Source: Lunularia cruciata
Lineage: Eukaryota > Streptophyta > Marchantiopsida > Lunulariales > Lunulariaceae
DNA: 64,000 nt
Direction: 5' to 3'
Assembly: GCA_948567375.1 (NCBI GenBank)
Contig: OX419758.1
Span: 12,405,001 to 12,469,000 of the forward strand
This document shows, one piece after another, positions 10,570 through 22,807 of the stretch; position 1 is the stretch's first letter, and each line of letters starts with the position of its first letter. A program made the translations under genes and the position numbers. A model generated the notes under the pieces. That model saw nothing but the letters and a program-made list of their open reading frames with translations. It searched no databases and was not told the DNA's origin.

Positions 10570-12003
10570 TGATGTCTTAGTGATGGACTATCTTTGCATT
10601 GGTGTTGTGGGTGGCATATTTGGGGCCAAGGAGAGAGACCGTGTCCTTCAGCGAGCCAGGCGGTTCAGATTGGAGGGAAGACACCTTCTTTGAGTATGGA
10701 AGGATGGTAGAGTACGAGTAGTACCACTTCCATCTTAGAGACCACAGTTTGTCCGTCATGCTCATGAGGAGCTACAACATTTTGGAGTAAAGCATACATA
10801 TAACTTACTCTAGAGTCATTATTGGTGGCACAATATGCAGAGTGAGGTATAGAAGTTTGTTGCCAGATGTGTGGTTTGTGACCAAGTTAGAGCATCATTC
10901 AATGCTCCTATGCCACAATTACACCCATTACCTATCATGGGATTGAGTTATTGTTGGAGTTTGGACTTTGCCAGACCTTTACTGCTGACAGTGAGACATC
11001 ATTGGTATGTTTTGGTGATGGTGGAGCACTTCTCCAAGTGGATTGAGTTGGTGGCACTTCCTTACAAGTGTAGTGAAGGGACAGCTTACTCATTCCTAGA
11101 TCAAGTTCTTAGTCATTTTGGTGCACCAGTTGAGGTTTTGATTGATTAGGGTACATAGTTCTTGGCGGAGTTTCAGGTCTTGTGTGACAAGGCTTTGATT
11201 GATCATTGTACTACATCTTGAGATCACCCTAAGGCAGATGTCTTAGCAGAGAGAGTAGTTCAAACAATGAAGAGAGGATTGCGGAAGTATGGTTTGCAAA
11301 GAAACCATTTGGAGATTGGGATATTTAGTTACCTTGGTTGGTCATGGGCTATTGGTTCAACCGGCAAGCCTCCTTAGCATCCATCTCTCCTTACTTCCTA
11401 CTCTAAATCTGGATGAGATCCAGATTTACCTACAACCATTTGTCAAGATGCTATTGTAGTTTTGGACTTGGATGATCCAAATATATGGATGAGTGCATGT
11501 TCTCAACGGTAGAGATCTTTCAGAAAGTGATGTTGATGGCCTTTGAGAACTTGGCGATTGCTCAACATAAAGATACCTTATGCTATGCTACCATTTGAGG
11601 AGGAGGTTATAGATCCTCAATCTGTCGATCTCATCCATGTGACTATGTATATCTATAGCAGACAACACCAATGACACTTGATGTTTTGGCAGGCCGCACT
11701 ATCTTGAGAGTGCATGAGGTTTTGCCATCTGGAGTCCTTGTGTTGGAAGGACATGAGGGTGTCATTTGGAAGGATCATGTGCGCAATTATGCACCATACC
11801 ACCTCCCAAACATTGATGGTACTATAGATCCAAGCTTGGCACTTGTACGTGCAAGCTTGAGGTGTATGTTATGTGGCTCTCTTGGTGGAGTTGCTACTAT
11901 GTTAGTATGTGATAGTTGTTTCAGAGGATGGCATATGGCATGTATGACTCCTCTCCTCATGGTGGTTCCTCAAGGACAATGGTTATGTCCTAAATGTACT
12001 TGA
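10570..12003 (+). pseudogene. PHD-type gypsy integrase with C-terminal PHD finger
   Basis: The integrase zinc-binding region ends at FVARCVVCDQVRASF. The core follows at 10871-11149 (SLDFARPL for the first Asp; FGAPVEVLID for the second), with DHPKADVLAERVVQTMKRGL carrying the Glu after stops. The C-terminal 110-codon frame 11671-12003 starts in an SH3-like integrase tail (ILRVHEVLPSGVLVLEG, KDHVRNYAPYHLP). It ends with a PHD finger at 11863-11997: CMLC, CDSC, H and C in GWHMAC, then CPKC. The spacing is C-x2-C-x11-C-x2-C-x4-H-x2-C-x14-C-x2-C. PHD fingers typically read histone H3 tails, so this may replace the chromodomain as a targeting module. Frameshifts and stops make this copy dead. Confidence 0.82.
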
Positions 12004-12800
12004 CCTATAGCTAGTTCATTCTTTATATGGTGTAGATTGCAGATACGCGACTAACAATGGGGCTCCATAGCACCCGGCCTTTTGATCTTTGCCCATTGTA
12101 GGATATACCATATACTTGGAGTAGATGGCTATCTAGAGTTAGAGTGACCTAACCACCAGCTAGGGGTGCAATGGTGGCACTTTAGATTCTACGTATGACT
12201 TATGTGTGAGTTGTGCTTCTATAGTGTATGATGTTGTGTAGCAATGTATATATGCATGATAGCTATCACACCATTTGTAGTGTTGCATCTAGAATTCTCA
12301 GACACTAGAGTCATAGTGATAGTAATTAGAGGTATTTCAACAAATTTCCCATAGACTACTTTCCGACAGTTAGATTTTGTGTTTGGGGTACTGACTTCAT
12401 GATGGGCCCACCTTCACTTTGCACCATTTGCATCATTGAGTGTGTTGTCAGCGGGACCATTATACGAGCTAGCTCTAGACCAGACCTAGCTCAAGTCCAG
12501 AGGTATACTTTTGAAGTGCAGCACTAGAGAGCTCACTTCTTTGATGTTGAGCCTTTGAGTTCCTGGCTATGGTGGATAGAGGCTGGCAAGCATCACCTAG
12601 ATTCTCTTAGCTAGAGTGGGTGTGCCTTGACTGTAATCAGTGCCCAATTGTTGGCAATTTATAGAGTGACAAATCAAGTACTAATTTGAGTTGAGTTGAG
12701 TCAAGAGTTGTAAACAATCTGATTATTGTGGCACTTTAGAGTCTATGTATGACTTATGTGTGAGTTGTGATTCTATAGTGTATGATGTTGACACCAATGT
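12004..12800. other. Gene-free spacer with internal direct repeat
   Basis: No coding region is visible. A ~65-bp direct repeat is present at about 12173-12238 and 12725-12790 (shared core GACTTATGTGTGAGTTGTG). It encloses a segment at 12430-12700 that recurs at 24900-25180. The pair could be the eroded ends of a small mobile element, or a simple segmental duplication. Confidence 0.5.
12430..12700 (+). repeat. Dispersed repeat, copy 1 (copy 2 at 24900)
   Basis: It shares with 24900-25180 a diverged but collinear stretch including TTTGATGTTGAGC, TTTGAGTTCCT and TCTTAGCTAGAGTG. No coding potential is seen. It may be a non-coding part of an LTR or of an unclassified element. Confidence 0.6.
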
Positions 12801-13100
12801 ATGTTTTTCAGTGATGTATATATGCATAACAAAGTAGCCATAGAGCAAGCTTTGAAGGAAGATAAGTCTCTAGATGAGAAATTTGTCAATGAAGCAACTA
12901 TAGAGCAAGCTTTGGAGGAAGACAAATCTATTTTTGTGGTGTGGATCAAGCTGACTGCACAAGGAGAATCTAAGGAAGGTCAAGAGCCTCATCAAGCAAT
13001 GGTTGATCAAATAGTTCAAGATTTTGTAGACGTGTTTTTGGATGATCTACCAAAGGGATTACCCTCCAATTGTGGTATGCCCTTCAAGATTGATTTATTG
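12801..13100 (+). pseudogene. Family B protease-RT linker with 20-residue repeats
   Basis: The frame 12801-13118 reads VAIEQALKEDKSLDEKFVNE followed by a second, partial unit (ATIEQALEEDKS). It then enters DQIVQDFVDVFLDDLPKGLP, the conserved entry to gypsy RT. The 60-bp coding repeat starts at 12834 and again at 12894. The same module is present in about three and a half copies at 61500-61690. Confidence 0.75.
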
Positions 13101-14340
13101 CCAAGGAGTACTCAATGAGTATACCAATCTATCGGCTCTCACCAAAGGAGTTGGAGGAGTTGCAAATAATACTTACGGAGTTGTTGCAACAAGATTTCAT
13201 CCAACATAATACATTCTTCTTGGGGAGCACTAGTACTATTTGTTCCAAATAAAGATGGACAACTTCATTTCTATATTGATTATCTTGGGCTTAGTTAATA
13301 AAAAATGAAGAATGCATATCCCTTGCCTCAAATTGATTATTTGCTTGATCAATTTAGTAGAGCATGATACTTCTCCAAGTTGGATCTTTGTAGCGGTTAT
13401 TGGAAAATCCTCATTTATAAGGAGGATGTGCAAAATATTACCTTTTGAACAAGGTATGGGCATTTTGAATGGAGAGTTCTACCTTTTGGGCATACTAATG
13501 CTCCAACAATCTTCATGAATCAGATGCATTGGGTGTTGCATGGACTATTGGATTGGTGCATAGTGGTGTTCTTAGATGATATTTTAGTCTATAGCAAGAT
13601 GGAGGTAGAACACATAAATCATGTATGAGAAGTCCTAAGGTGACTATGTCAATGGAAGTTTTATTACAAGAAGTCAAAGTGTACTTTTTGGCAAAAGGAA
13701 GTTACCTTCTTGGGTCATAAGATCTCATCAAAAAGGATCAAGATGGAAGAGGAGAAAATCAAGGCCATTATTGATTGGCCTATTCCAAAGGATGCTACAA
13801 AGGTGCAAAAATTTAATGGATTGGTAAGTTTTTACCGACGGTTCATCCACTATTATGCACATGTTGCAACACTATTGACCAACCTCTTGGAGAAAAACTC
13901 AAGCTTTCTATGGACCGCCAAGCATGAAGAAGCATTCTAGAAGCTAAAACATATGGTGTATTCAAGACCTATTCTTCAACCATATGATCCTCAACTACCT
14001 TATGTGGTTGACTTGGATGCTTCTAACTTTGCCATTGGAGCAAGAATTCCCAAAACAGGTTACATCCATTGCCTTTGTGTTTCACCAATTAAACACTACA
14101 AAAAGGAATTACTCTACATGAGATCAAGAACAACTAGCAATGTTATATGCCACCAAGGTATGGAGGCATTACCTCTTGGGAAAACATGTGACTATGCAAA
14201 CCAATCAAAAACCCTTGTTGCAAACATTACATTTGGAACACATGAAGAGTTGACATCATTGATGGGAGGAGCAACTCCAATTGTTTGACATCAATTTTGA
14301 GTACAAACCCAATCAATTCCATGTCATCCCTAATTCCTTA
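13101..14340 (+). pseudogene. Family B reverse transcriptase and RNase H
   Basis: Motifs appear in order but in shifting frames: IYRLSPKELEELQ, the FLDDILVYS catalytic loop near 13571-13597, TFLGHKISSK, then the open frame 13710-13940 with DWPIPKDATKVQKFNGLVSFYRRF and a TAG at 13938. RNase H follows with VVDLDASNFAIGA (13953-14288). The same TAG occurs in the fragment at 3-463. It is inactivated by many stops and indels. Confidence 0.85.
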
Positions 14341-14460
14341 TAATGATGACCTGATTTGAAGTCTCTTCCTCTCATCACGACAACAATTACAATAGTATCA
14401 ATCAACTCCAAGGTCCAAATTGAGTTTAGGACAACTCTACAACAAGATTTCTTCTTTTAG

Positions 14461-15590
14461 ATGGTACAAGATTGTCTTGCAGCATGCAAAAAGGAGTACA
14501 ACAACCTCTCCTTTGAAGAAAGCCTTCTATTCCATGAGGACCGGATATATGTTCTAGCTAAGGGTGATTTCCAACTTGTGTGCCTCCAAGAAGCCTATGA
14601 CTTACCAATTGTTGGTCATGTGGGTGTAGACAAGACCTTGGGTACACTCCAATACCAATGGTGGTGGCCCAACATGGCACAAGATGTTTTAGAGTTTTTA
14701 TGATTGTGTGAGAGTTGCCAACATAACAAGGCCAGCAACCAGAAGCCAAGTGGACTCCTTCAACCACTCCCTATTCCGTATGCTCAATGAGAACACGTGA
14801 GCTTGGATCTCATTACATCCTTCCCCAAGACAAAGCAAGGTCACACAACAATTTTGGCATTTGTGGATACTTTCACATTGTCTTCAAGCATCATGGGATG
14901 CCTCATGTACTCATCTTTGACCATGATCCTTGATTCATTGGAAAATGTGGGCAAGCACTCTTCTAGATACTCCGCATTGAGCTTGCTTTGTCCATGGCCT
15001 ATCATCCTCAAACTAATTGACAAACTAAACATACAAATTGCACTTTGGAGGATATACTTTGTGCCTTTGTCAATTTTCACCATACCAATTGAGATGGATG
15101 TCTTGCAGATATGGAGTTTACATACAATAATTCTAAATAGGAAAACCCCGGATTCTCTCCTTTCTTCCTCAATTTTGGCCAAGATCCATTTGTTTCAAAA
15201 TCTCTTCTTGTTCCTCCTCCATCTCATGTCTCTTATATTTCCACCTTCTTGACCACCATATCCTATTCTTTCTAACAAGCCAAATCTCATCTCCTTGTTG
15301 TTCAAAATTGTCAAAAACAATACAGACCTCTTTCATCATGATCTCACCTTTCAAGTTGGTGATAAGGTCATGCTCTTGCCCAATAACCTACTCCTTCCAC
15401 TTGATACCCAAGTTCTAAACTTGATCTTAATTGGATAGGACCCTTTGATGTCACCCAAATCATTTCTCTTGTTGCTTATCAACCTGCCTTACCTTGCCTT
15501 ACCTTGCCTTGTCATATGCGCATACATCTTGTCTTTCACTTTTCCAAATTGAAACCCTTTGTTACTAATCCATCTTATTTTTCCTCTTGT
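14461..15590 (+). pseudogene. Family B integrase
   Basis: The zinc-binding domain is well preserved (YDLPIVGHVGVDKTLGTLQY, then WWWPNM and, past a stop, CESCQHNKA). The core begins SLDLITSFPKTKQGHTTILA with the first Asp. The middle of the core (14890-15330) is badly decayed. The C-terminal GPY/F-like module returns as FQVGDKVMLLPNNL and RIHLVFHFSKLKPF near 15512-15560. This leads straight to a chromodomain remnant. Confidence 0.78.
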
Positions 15591-15830
15591 GTCCAACCTT
15601 CTCCTCCTCCCATCCCTATCAATGATCATGAAGATTATGCAGTTGATCTGATCCTTGCACATTGCACATTCAATGAAGCCATCGACAACATTCAAAGTAC
15701 AAAGTCCTCTAGAAAGGGTATCCCTTACATGATGCCACTTGGGAGCCTCTTTCTCATCTGCAAAATGCAAAACAGCCATCCAGGAGTTTGAAGCTTCAAT
15801 GGTGACAAGTACATCACCAACTAGCGGTGG
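15591..15830 (+). pseudogene. Family B chromodomain remnant
   Basis: After the integrase tail the sequence reads PPPIPINDHEDYAVDLILAH. After an indel it shifts to a different frame giving DATWEPLSHLQNAK and QEFEASM, the diagnostic end of a chromodomain (tWeP...NA...eF). The minus-strand copy at 59246-59456 shows the same blocks. This places family B in the chromovirus group. The chromodomain would have bound methylated histone tails at insertion sites. Confidence 0.75.
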
Positions 15831-15837
15831 AGGAATA

Positions 15838-16196
15838 TGTGACTATATGGAGTTTAGCAATGAAGTTAGTCAAGGCTAACAAAGTAGCAAATAGGCCAAT
15901 TAGCCTAGAATATTCTAGAAGCATCTAGGAAGCTTCTTGGGAAACTTCTTGGCTAGCTTAGCTTGTATACCAAGTAGGCTGCTTCTAGAAGGAAGTTTCT
16001 TGAGAAACTTCTTGGTTAAAGGCTTGCACTCCAAGAAAGCAATTCAAGGAAGCTTCTTGAGAAGCTTATCAAGAGCCTTGTATGCTCTTCATAAATACCA
16101 AAGTTAAAGCTCATGCTAGGCATTCAAAGTTTCATACACTTGAGTGTCCCAATGTGATTTTCCATTCTTCTATTTCTCTCCTTGATCTTGATCTGT
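15838..16196 (+). repeat. Family B LTR 1 (3' LTR of the preceding element)
   Basis: It starts TGTGACTATATGGAG just after a purine-rich GCGGTGGAGGAATA tract. It carries a perfect heat-shock element GAATATTCTAGAA at 15908-15920 and more GAAGCTTCTT motifs. ATAAATACC near 16091 is the TATA region. The right end is blurred near TTGATCTTGATC. Confidence 0.85.
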
Positions 16197-16504
16197 TGGT
16201 TTCTAATAACATGCATAAGAATCTAATTCCTCATTATGAATATCTAATATTTGCTTGAGAGTTTTCTAAATTGAAAAATGCAGCTCTTTACAAACCAATG
16301 TATTTTGGCTCTACAAGACAATCAATACTCTTATCTTACTATCTCACTAATTCAAAATTTATTTGTGAGGTTTCTTTTGAATGTTTGCCAAGAGTTAAAG
16401 AGAGCTTTGCATCAAAATATATTTTATACCTAATTTTCTTGGTACTTCAGTAAAGATGTTGTAATATTATGTAATTGTCTTGTAAAAAAATTAGGTGATC
16501 GTCA

Positions 16505-16569
<65 letters not shown>

Positions 16570-19500
16570 TTGCATCAAGTTTTTCCTCATAATAAAACAA
16601 AAAGTTTCATGTTTTAGTTCTCAAGATATTGTCTTTTCATTGAATAGATAGATCTAGGTTGGGAGAAAATTTATTTCTTCTTGAAATACCACCATTCATA
16701 CTACTTATGTATAAGTATAGGCCTCCAATGCTCAAGTTATAAGGAACATTATTAATATATAAAAATACTATAAATTAGTTTATGAGCCATGCTTGAGTTA
16801 TAATGAACATTATTACCATATAAAAGTATGATAAATTAGTTTCTAAGCAATAATATAAAAAATGCACATTCATTGTTGACTATAAATGATAACCAACCAC
16901 ACTACAACTTTTCTATGTTAGCATCTAAAAAAAATTTAAAATTTGTGCGGCATAAAGATAATATCCAAGAAAGGTTAAGAAAATGGTATCCAAGAAAGAT
17001 TAACAAAGTGTTGCAGTATGAACCAATGAAACAATACTTAAACAAAAAATCTCACACAAATCAAAGGGTGTTGTTCAAGAGAATAAAACAAACTCTTGGT
17101 AACTATATATAGGACTAACATTTAAGATAAAAAATATAACTTATAAAAGGAAATAATATCATAAAGAGTAGAATGAAATGAACTTCAAATGTTCCTACTT
17201 GAGGTAGGTATAAATCTACTTCCTTTCAAAGCTAGTTATTAATTTCTTAGCTAGTCACTTCTTAGCTATTTACCTTAATCTTTAAGAAGACCCTTGGACA
17301 TTTGCAGCCTATGAAGGCCTTAAGTACCTTATTACCTTACTAATTTATTGGAAAGATTTATAAATATCTTATAGATATTTTTTAATCAACTTCCTAAGTA
17401 CATTTTAGTAACCTATATGAATTGTTTTTACTAAAGTACGATAGTTAGTACAAATACTATTTAAGTATATATTAGAAAGGAAATTATCTTCTTGAATGTG
17501 GATTATTTGCCTTCATTCTGACTTCATAAATTAGTTGAGAGTGTAATATATCTGCTAAAAGTAATTGAGATGGAAGTGAGATTAAATTAAACTGAAATGA
17601 TTAAGGTCAAAAAGTGCAAATAAATATTTTTTAAGTAATAATCATACAATTATATTAAGAAGAGCTACTTAATTTCTAGTTATTAATTGCAGAAATTTCA
17701 TGAAAATCTTCTTTAATATTTAAGTTGATATCTCATAATAAAAACTATTCATTTCCTACTTGAAAATATATAATGAAGATGATTAATTAATTATTTATAA
17801 AATTTATAAATGAATCCTTTATCGACTAAGATAAATATGTGATCTTGATTGAGCTAAAGTGATCAAATGAAGTCAAAAAACTTATTTGATTTAATTAAAG
17901 ATGTCAATAGAAGAGACAACCCAACTTTCTTCTCTTATTCATTTTGCATACTTAGTTCCTCTCTTGTATTTCAAATCTTATGAGATTGTTATCAATTATT
18001 TATATGTATTGTATCTATTAAATGTAGATGGTTTTATAAGATATTGTTTTAATCAAAGAAGACATAGTTTTTGATACAATGATAAAAAAGACATAATGCA
18101 TCGCCTTAAAATGATAAAGAGAAGTCCATTAATGAATACATCATGAATAAAATATTGATTAAGAAATAAATGAAGTACAAAATTATCTTTTTAGGATGTA
18201 TACTAAACCTCGGTATCTTTATAAAGAGGTTTATTTTATCATCATAAAAATAATACTTCTAAATTTTATAGTCAATTTTGCAAAAAAATAAAAATAAAAT
18301 GCTAAGATACTTTTTATGTCCTATACAAGTCTTGCATAAATGTTACTAGAATCTAAGATGGATTCTTTCTATCCTATATTTATATTATGGCATTAACTAA
18401 AATTTATAGAAAATGAAAGTCATGCGATCAATAAGACCTTGCTCTTATGTAATAATATTATAAATGATACCTTGTATTTTTTTAAGAGTTGAAGAATTGG
18501 AAAATGAAAAACACACTTACTGCTAATAATATATTGGATGGATAAATTTTAACTGTCAATTGAATAGTCTTTGGAAACTATTATATTAAATCAATATTAT
18601 GATTGAAAATTATATATTTGTTGAATATATTTAGTTTGGACTCTCAAGATTATAAGTCTTTCAAAAATATACTCTAAATTTTGTTTTAGTGATATGATAT
18701 GATATTCCATCTATATACTATCTAGATATACCTCACTGTAAACAAGCACTTATCTTAGAATAAAGCTTCAACATTCTACATTGTACAAGAATATAGTATT
18801 CAACATTCTTACTCAAATGTAGAATCAAACATATCTTCATATACTCATAAGTAAACACCTTACTTGAAACATAGAATTAAATTTTAGTCAACATAATCAA
18901 GTTTGTAGAGCTATTGAATAATAAGAAAATCAATAGTAAGTAAATAAAGAAAAGATAGATATACAATATGAACATGGTCTAATATATATAATTAATTAGT
19001 ATAGTCTACATTAATTGAGAAACAAATAAAATAGTAGGATGTCTCCTAATGTCTCTTAGGATTTTCTCAATTAGAGCACAATTTAGATTTCTCTCTTCAA
19101 GAATATTATAAAATTACACTAAGAAAAATGAAAAATTACAAGAATAATACTAGGAGTATTAGAATATCTAATATCCTAAAGATTTTGCTATGTACACCTA
19201 TAAAGGGTTAAAATTTTCTTAACAAAATAAGGAATAGTTATTAATATTTATAAATAACTTATTTTTTGAAATTTCATATTTAAATCAAGATCCATTATTC
19301 AAGAAAAGAATGACATTTGCATTAAAATGCCCCTAAGAGAGAATGTGGAGTGGAAAACAATATAATCCAAGGACAAAAAACCATCTTTAATATATTACCT
19401 ACAAAGAAAAAGATAAAACTAATTATGAAATGAATGATTATAATGAGGCTATCAATGAAAGAGAGAATTTGTTATCTAGAATCTTAGTTTAACTCTTGAG

Positions 19501-22057
19501 CTGATTTTATGAATCTTAATTTTGTAAACATATAGAGCTCTTAAATAGAACATGAAAATAATTTTAGTATCATAATTTAGAATCCAATTACCATTAATTT
19601 CTAAGAGTTTTGTATTAATTGGAAGCTTCTTTTGAAAATTAGACCTGGTCAAATCTTCAAGATAAAGCTATAGACTGTATGGCTATATAAAGAAAATTGA
19701 AGTAAATTTTATAGATTGAGAAAAATTGGTGTCAAGTTATGTCTTGATTATTGAAGTCCTTCACGAATTGATAGTACATGAGTGAAATTATCTTATTTAT
19801 TTCATATCTATATTTACAATATTTGTTGGTATATTTCTACAGGGAATAAATTTTGGTTGACTTGATGATAGATGTAAGAATTTGTGTAGATCTTTGATTT
19901 GTTGGCATAGCATTAATATTGAATTTGATGATATATCTTGAGAGATAATAATTTTTTAATAAGGAGATCATATATCTTTCAAGATCAAAGGCTCACAAGT
20001 TTTCATCATAACATTTAGATGATAGTATTGTCAAGAATGTGAATGAAAATCACCTCATCAATGGCAAAGACAATAGAAAAACTTAGGTGCTTCAAATTAT
20101 ATGAATGTATAAATTTTGTGTTTAAGATTATTAATAAGACTATGATGAGGTTTTTAAGAAGACAACATTCATAATCAAAATACAAACATTGCCCTTTAGA
20201 GCCAAGAATAGTTTTTTTATCAGTTTGAACAACAATTAGAGCAACAATTAAACCCTAAACATCCAGTCAAGGATATTGGCTAGTATAATAGATGTCGAAA
20301 ACTCTAAAGTGAAGTAAGCATAAACTTCTGGGTGAGTTTGATATTAATTTATGAGTGAAGTAACTTCAGACTTGTAGTTCAATTCAAGTGTGATTTATGA
20401 GTGAAGCTAAGTTTTAATTTGTCAAAACTTACATATGAAGTATTTGATTGGTATGTTAGAAGTGTTTTTCTAATACGGCATCTCATTCATTTAAATCAGG
20501 GTAGTACATTAGCATTTAAGTATTTAAAGAAGAGAGAGTGACACTTAGGGCACTTATATTTTGACTTTATCATGGAGAAGTTTTTGTATGCACTTAAGTT
20601 ACAATAATATAAAAAGCAAGGTTCATTAGAGTGAGAGATTATTAACTACCTTAAAAATGAGCAAGTGATAAAGAAGTAGAGACTTTCTATAGAGGTTGGT
20701 AGTGGTTATTGAGCTACAAGTAAAGTTAGGCAAAAGGTAAATATCATAAAGTAAGTAATTATGAGGTGAAATGTCAACTTTAGCCCTTGAGTTGACACTT
20801 TGAAAGTAAATATAAGTCAAGCAATGTAGAATGTAAATACCATAAAGTAATTAAGTATTAGGTGAAATTCAAACTCTAGCCCTTTAGTTTACACTTCGAA
20901 AGCAAATACAAGAAGACGAAGTATAATAGACCAAAGAGTGTTCTATAGACTCAACTTTCATCTCTTAAAACACTTTTCATACTCTAATTCCATTTTTAGA
21001 CAATTATGTCATAAGAAAAAATTTGGTACTCATGTTTGGCATACTTATTGACTCAAGTGATTGATTTTTCCAGCTTAATTTACTTCTAGTTGTCACCTTT
21101 TTTAAAGTTCTCATAATTGGTAAGTGAACTCAATTTAGAAGAGTGTTTTGAAGACATTTTGTTGGGATTTCAAAACAAAGTTAGTCATGCCCAATAATTA
21201 TCATCTTCAAAATGATATGCAAACATAAAAAGTATATAGAACCATCAAAGATCTATTGCATACATTTACCTGGGAGGAAAAATACTTTCTCTACTTGTCA
21301 AATTTTCATAAAATTCATCAATAATGATCACACTCTCTTACTTGATGAACATTCTACTCTATTGTATTACTTGACCACAAAAGAAAAGGCATAAGATACT
21401 TCCACTAAAGTTGTTGCAATTGTGGAGTTTGTGGCTTTGGTACATCAAGGAGTTCAACATGTAAGAGAAAATTTGTACATCATAAAATATTGCAAAAAGT
21501 AATGTATTGATGCACATATGCATGATATGGAGTTCAAGATGGGCAATCAAGTATGATTATCCACTACAAATTTACCTTTAGTGGGCACATAGATGATTTA
21601 TCCATGGTAAATTGGTCCATTCATTGTCATAGCATAAATTGGCATGGTGGTTTATTGCTTGGAATTACATCTCATATGAAAAAATATCCTATTTCTCATC
21701 TATCTCTTTTTTTAAGGCAGTATGATTATTCTTTAACTTACAAATGGATATAAAAAACAATCATTACTTCAATTGAAAGAAGACTATGAGTAGTTTGAGT
21801 TTGATTTTAATTATACACTATGCACCAAATTGCATTATTTCCATAAGAAACTATTTGTTCCCTTGAGGACACACTTAGAAATGAAGAGATATCAAGGTAA
21901 ATATCACTTAGTTCTTTACTCTTACTTTTTTGACTCCTTGGGCAGGAACAATTCCAAAGAAGGCCATGCCACTTAACTAGGTGCATCAAAGAAATTGACA
22001 AAGATAAACTTACTATCACTCAAAGTGGATCCCATCAACTCCTAGAAGTGATTGTTT
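16197..22057. other. AT-rich desert, no gene recognised
   Basis: About 5.9 kb of strongly AT-rich sequence with stops in every frame. Short frames such as 16873-17112 and 21212-21394 have no recognisable motif and look like chance openings. Scattered phrases such as repeated TGAAGTAAGC-like words near 20300-20400 recur around 41930-42010. These hint at an eroded repeat shared with the 42-kb region. Confidence 0.6.
16510..16566. repeat. (AT)n microsatellite
   Basis: An uninterrupted run of AT dinucleotides about 57 bp long, just downstream of family B LTR 1. Confidence 0.97.
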
Positions 22058-22062
22058 CAATC

Positions 22063-22802
22063 TGTAATACCAAGGGTTAGCCATATGATCTAGATGTGAA
22101 ATTTGGTTTGGTAACATCTAGAATGATGTTATACATGATGTTCAAAATAGATCAGATAGAAGTATCACCAAAAGAGTACTTCTACTAATAGGGCAGAAAC
22201 CAAAATAGACTTGAGAACCTTAGAACCAATAGCTAGACATATGATTTAAATGTGAGAATTGGTTTGGTAACATTTGGAAGGATGTTACACATGATGGACT
22301 AAACAGATCAGAAAGAGGTATCACCAAAAGGGGACTTCTACTAATAGAGTAGGAATAGAAATATGCCTGAAATCTTTGAAGGCAATTTCGAAGGCCTAAA
22401 CGGATGAATTAGGCCTCGAAAATGTGCAGATTCCCCCCCAACGGAGGAAAGGCTGGCCTTCCCTCCCCCCCCTGATTTGTCTCGTCGAGAGCTTTCCAAC
22501 GGTACCTTACTCATGTGATTCTGAGATTCCTACAGGAAGATTCCCTAAAAGATTCCCTTTGGTCAAAGCTCAGTTGACCAACCAGATAGGACCTAGACCA
22601 GACAAGTCACCCATCCAAGTAAGTAATCCAAGGGTGGAGCTTGCTGACATGTCACCTATCTGTGTCCCTAATCCTATGGTGGAGCTTCCTTGGAGGAGAT
22701 CCTCTTTGTCTATATAATAAAGAGAAGGTGCTCCCTTGGGGCATCGAATGTTTGAGTGTGCAATCTGTGTTTTCTCTCTTCTCTTGTTCTCGGAGTATTA
22801 CA
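22063..22802 (+). repeat. Family D solo LTR 1 with perfect 5-bp target duplication
   Basis: It begins TGTAATACC and ends GTATTACA, an 8-bp terminal inverted repeat with TG...CA. It is flanked by CAATC at 22058-22062 and CAATC at 22803-22807. No gag or pol adjoins it, so it is a solo LTR left by LTR-LTR recombination. A TATA-like CTATATAATAAAGAG near 22711 lies about 90 bp before the right end. The 737-bp copy at 34795-35531 (minus) confirms both ends. Confidence 0.93.
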
Positions 22803-22807
22803 CAATC

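Noticed and set aside
11863..11997. PHD finger as part of a host chromatin gene
   Set aside because: It follows the gypsy integrase tail in the same open frame, with no intron signals or other host domains nearby.
15489..15779. Minus-strand 96-codon frame (MAVLHFADEKEAPKWHHV)
   Set aside because: Antisense of the family B chromodomain region; the plus strand has the integrase tail and chromodomain blocks.
16873..17112. A 79-codon basic frame in the AT-rich desert
   Set aside because: No recognisable domain, surrounded by stop-rich AT sequence; length is expected by chance at this composition.
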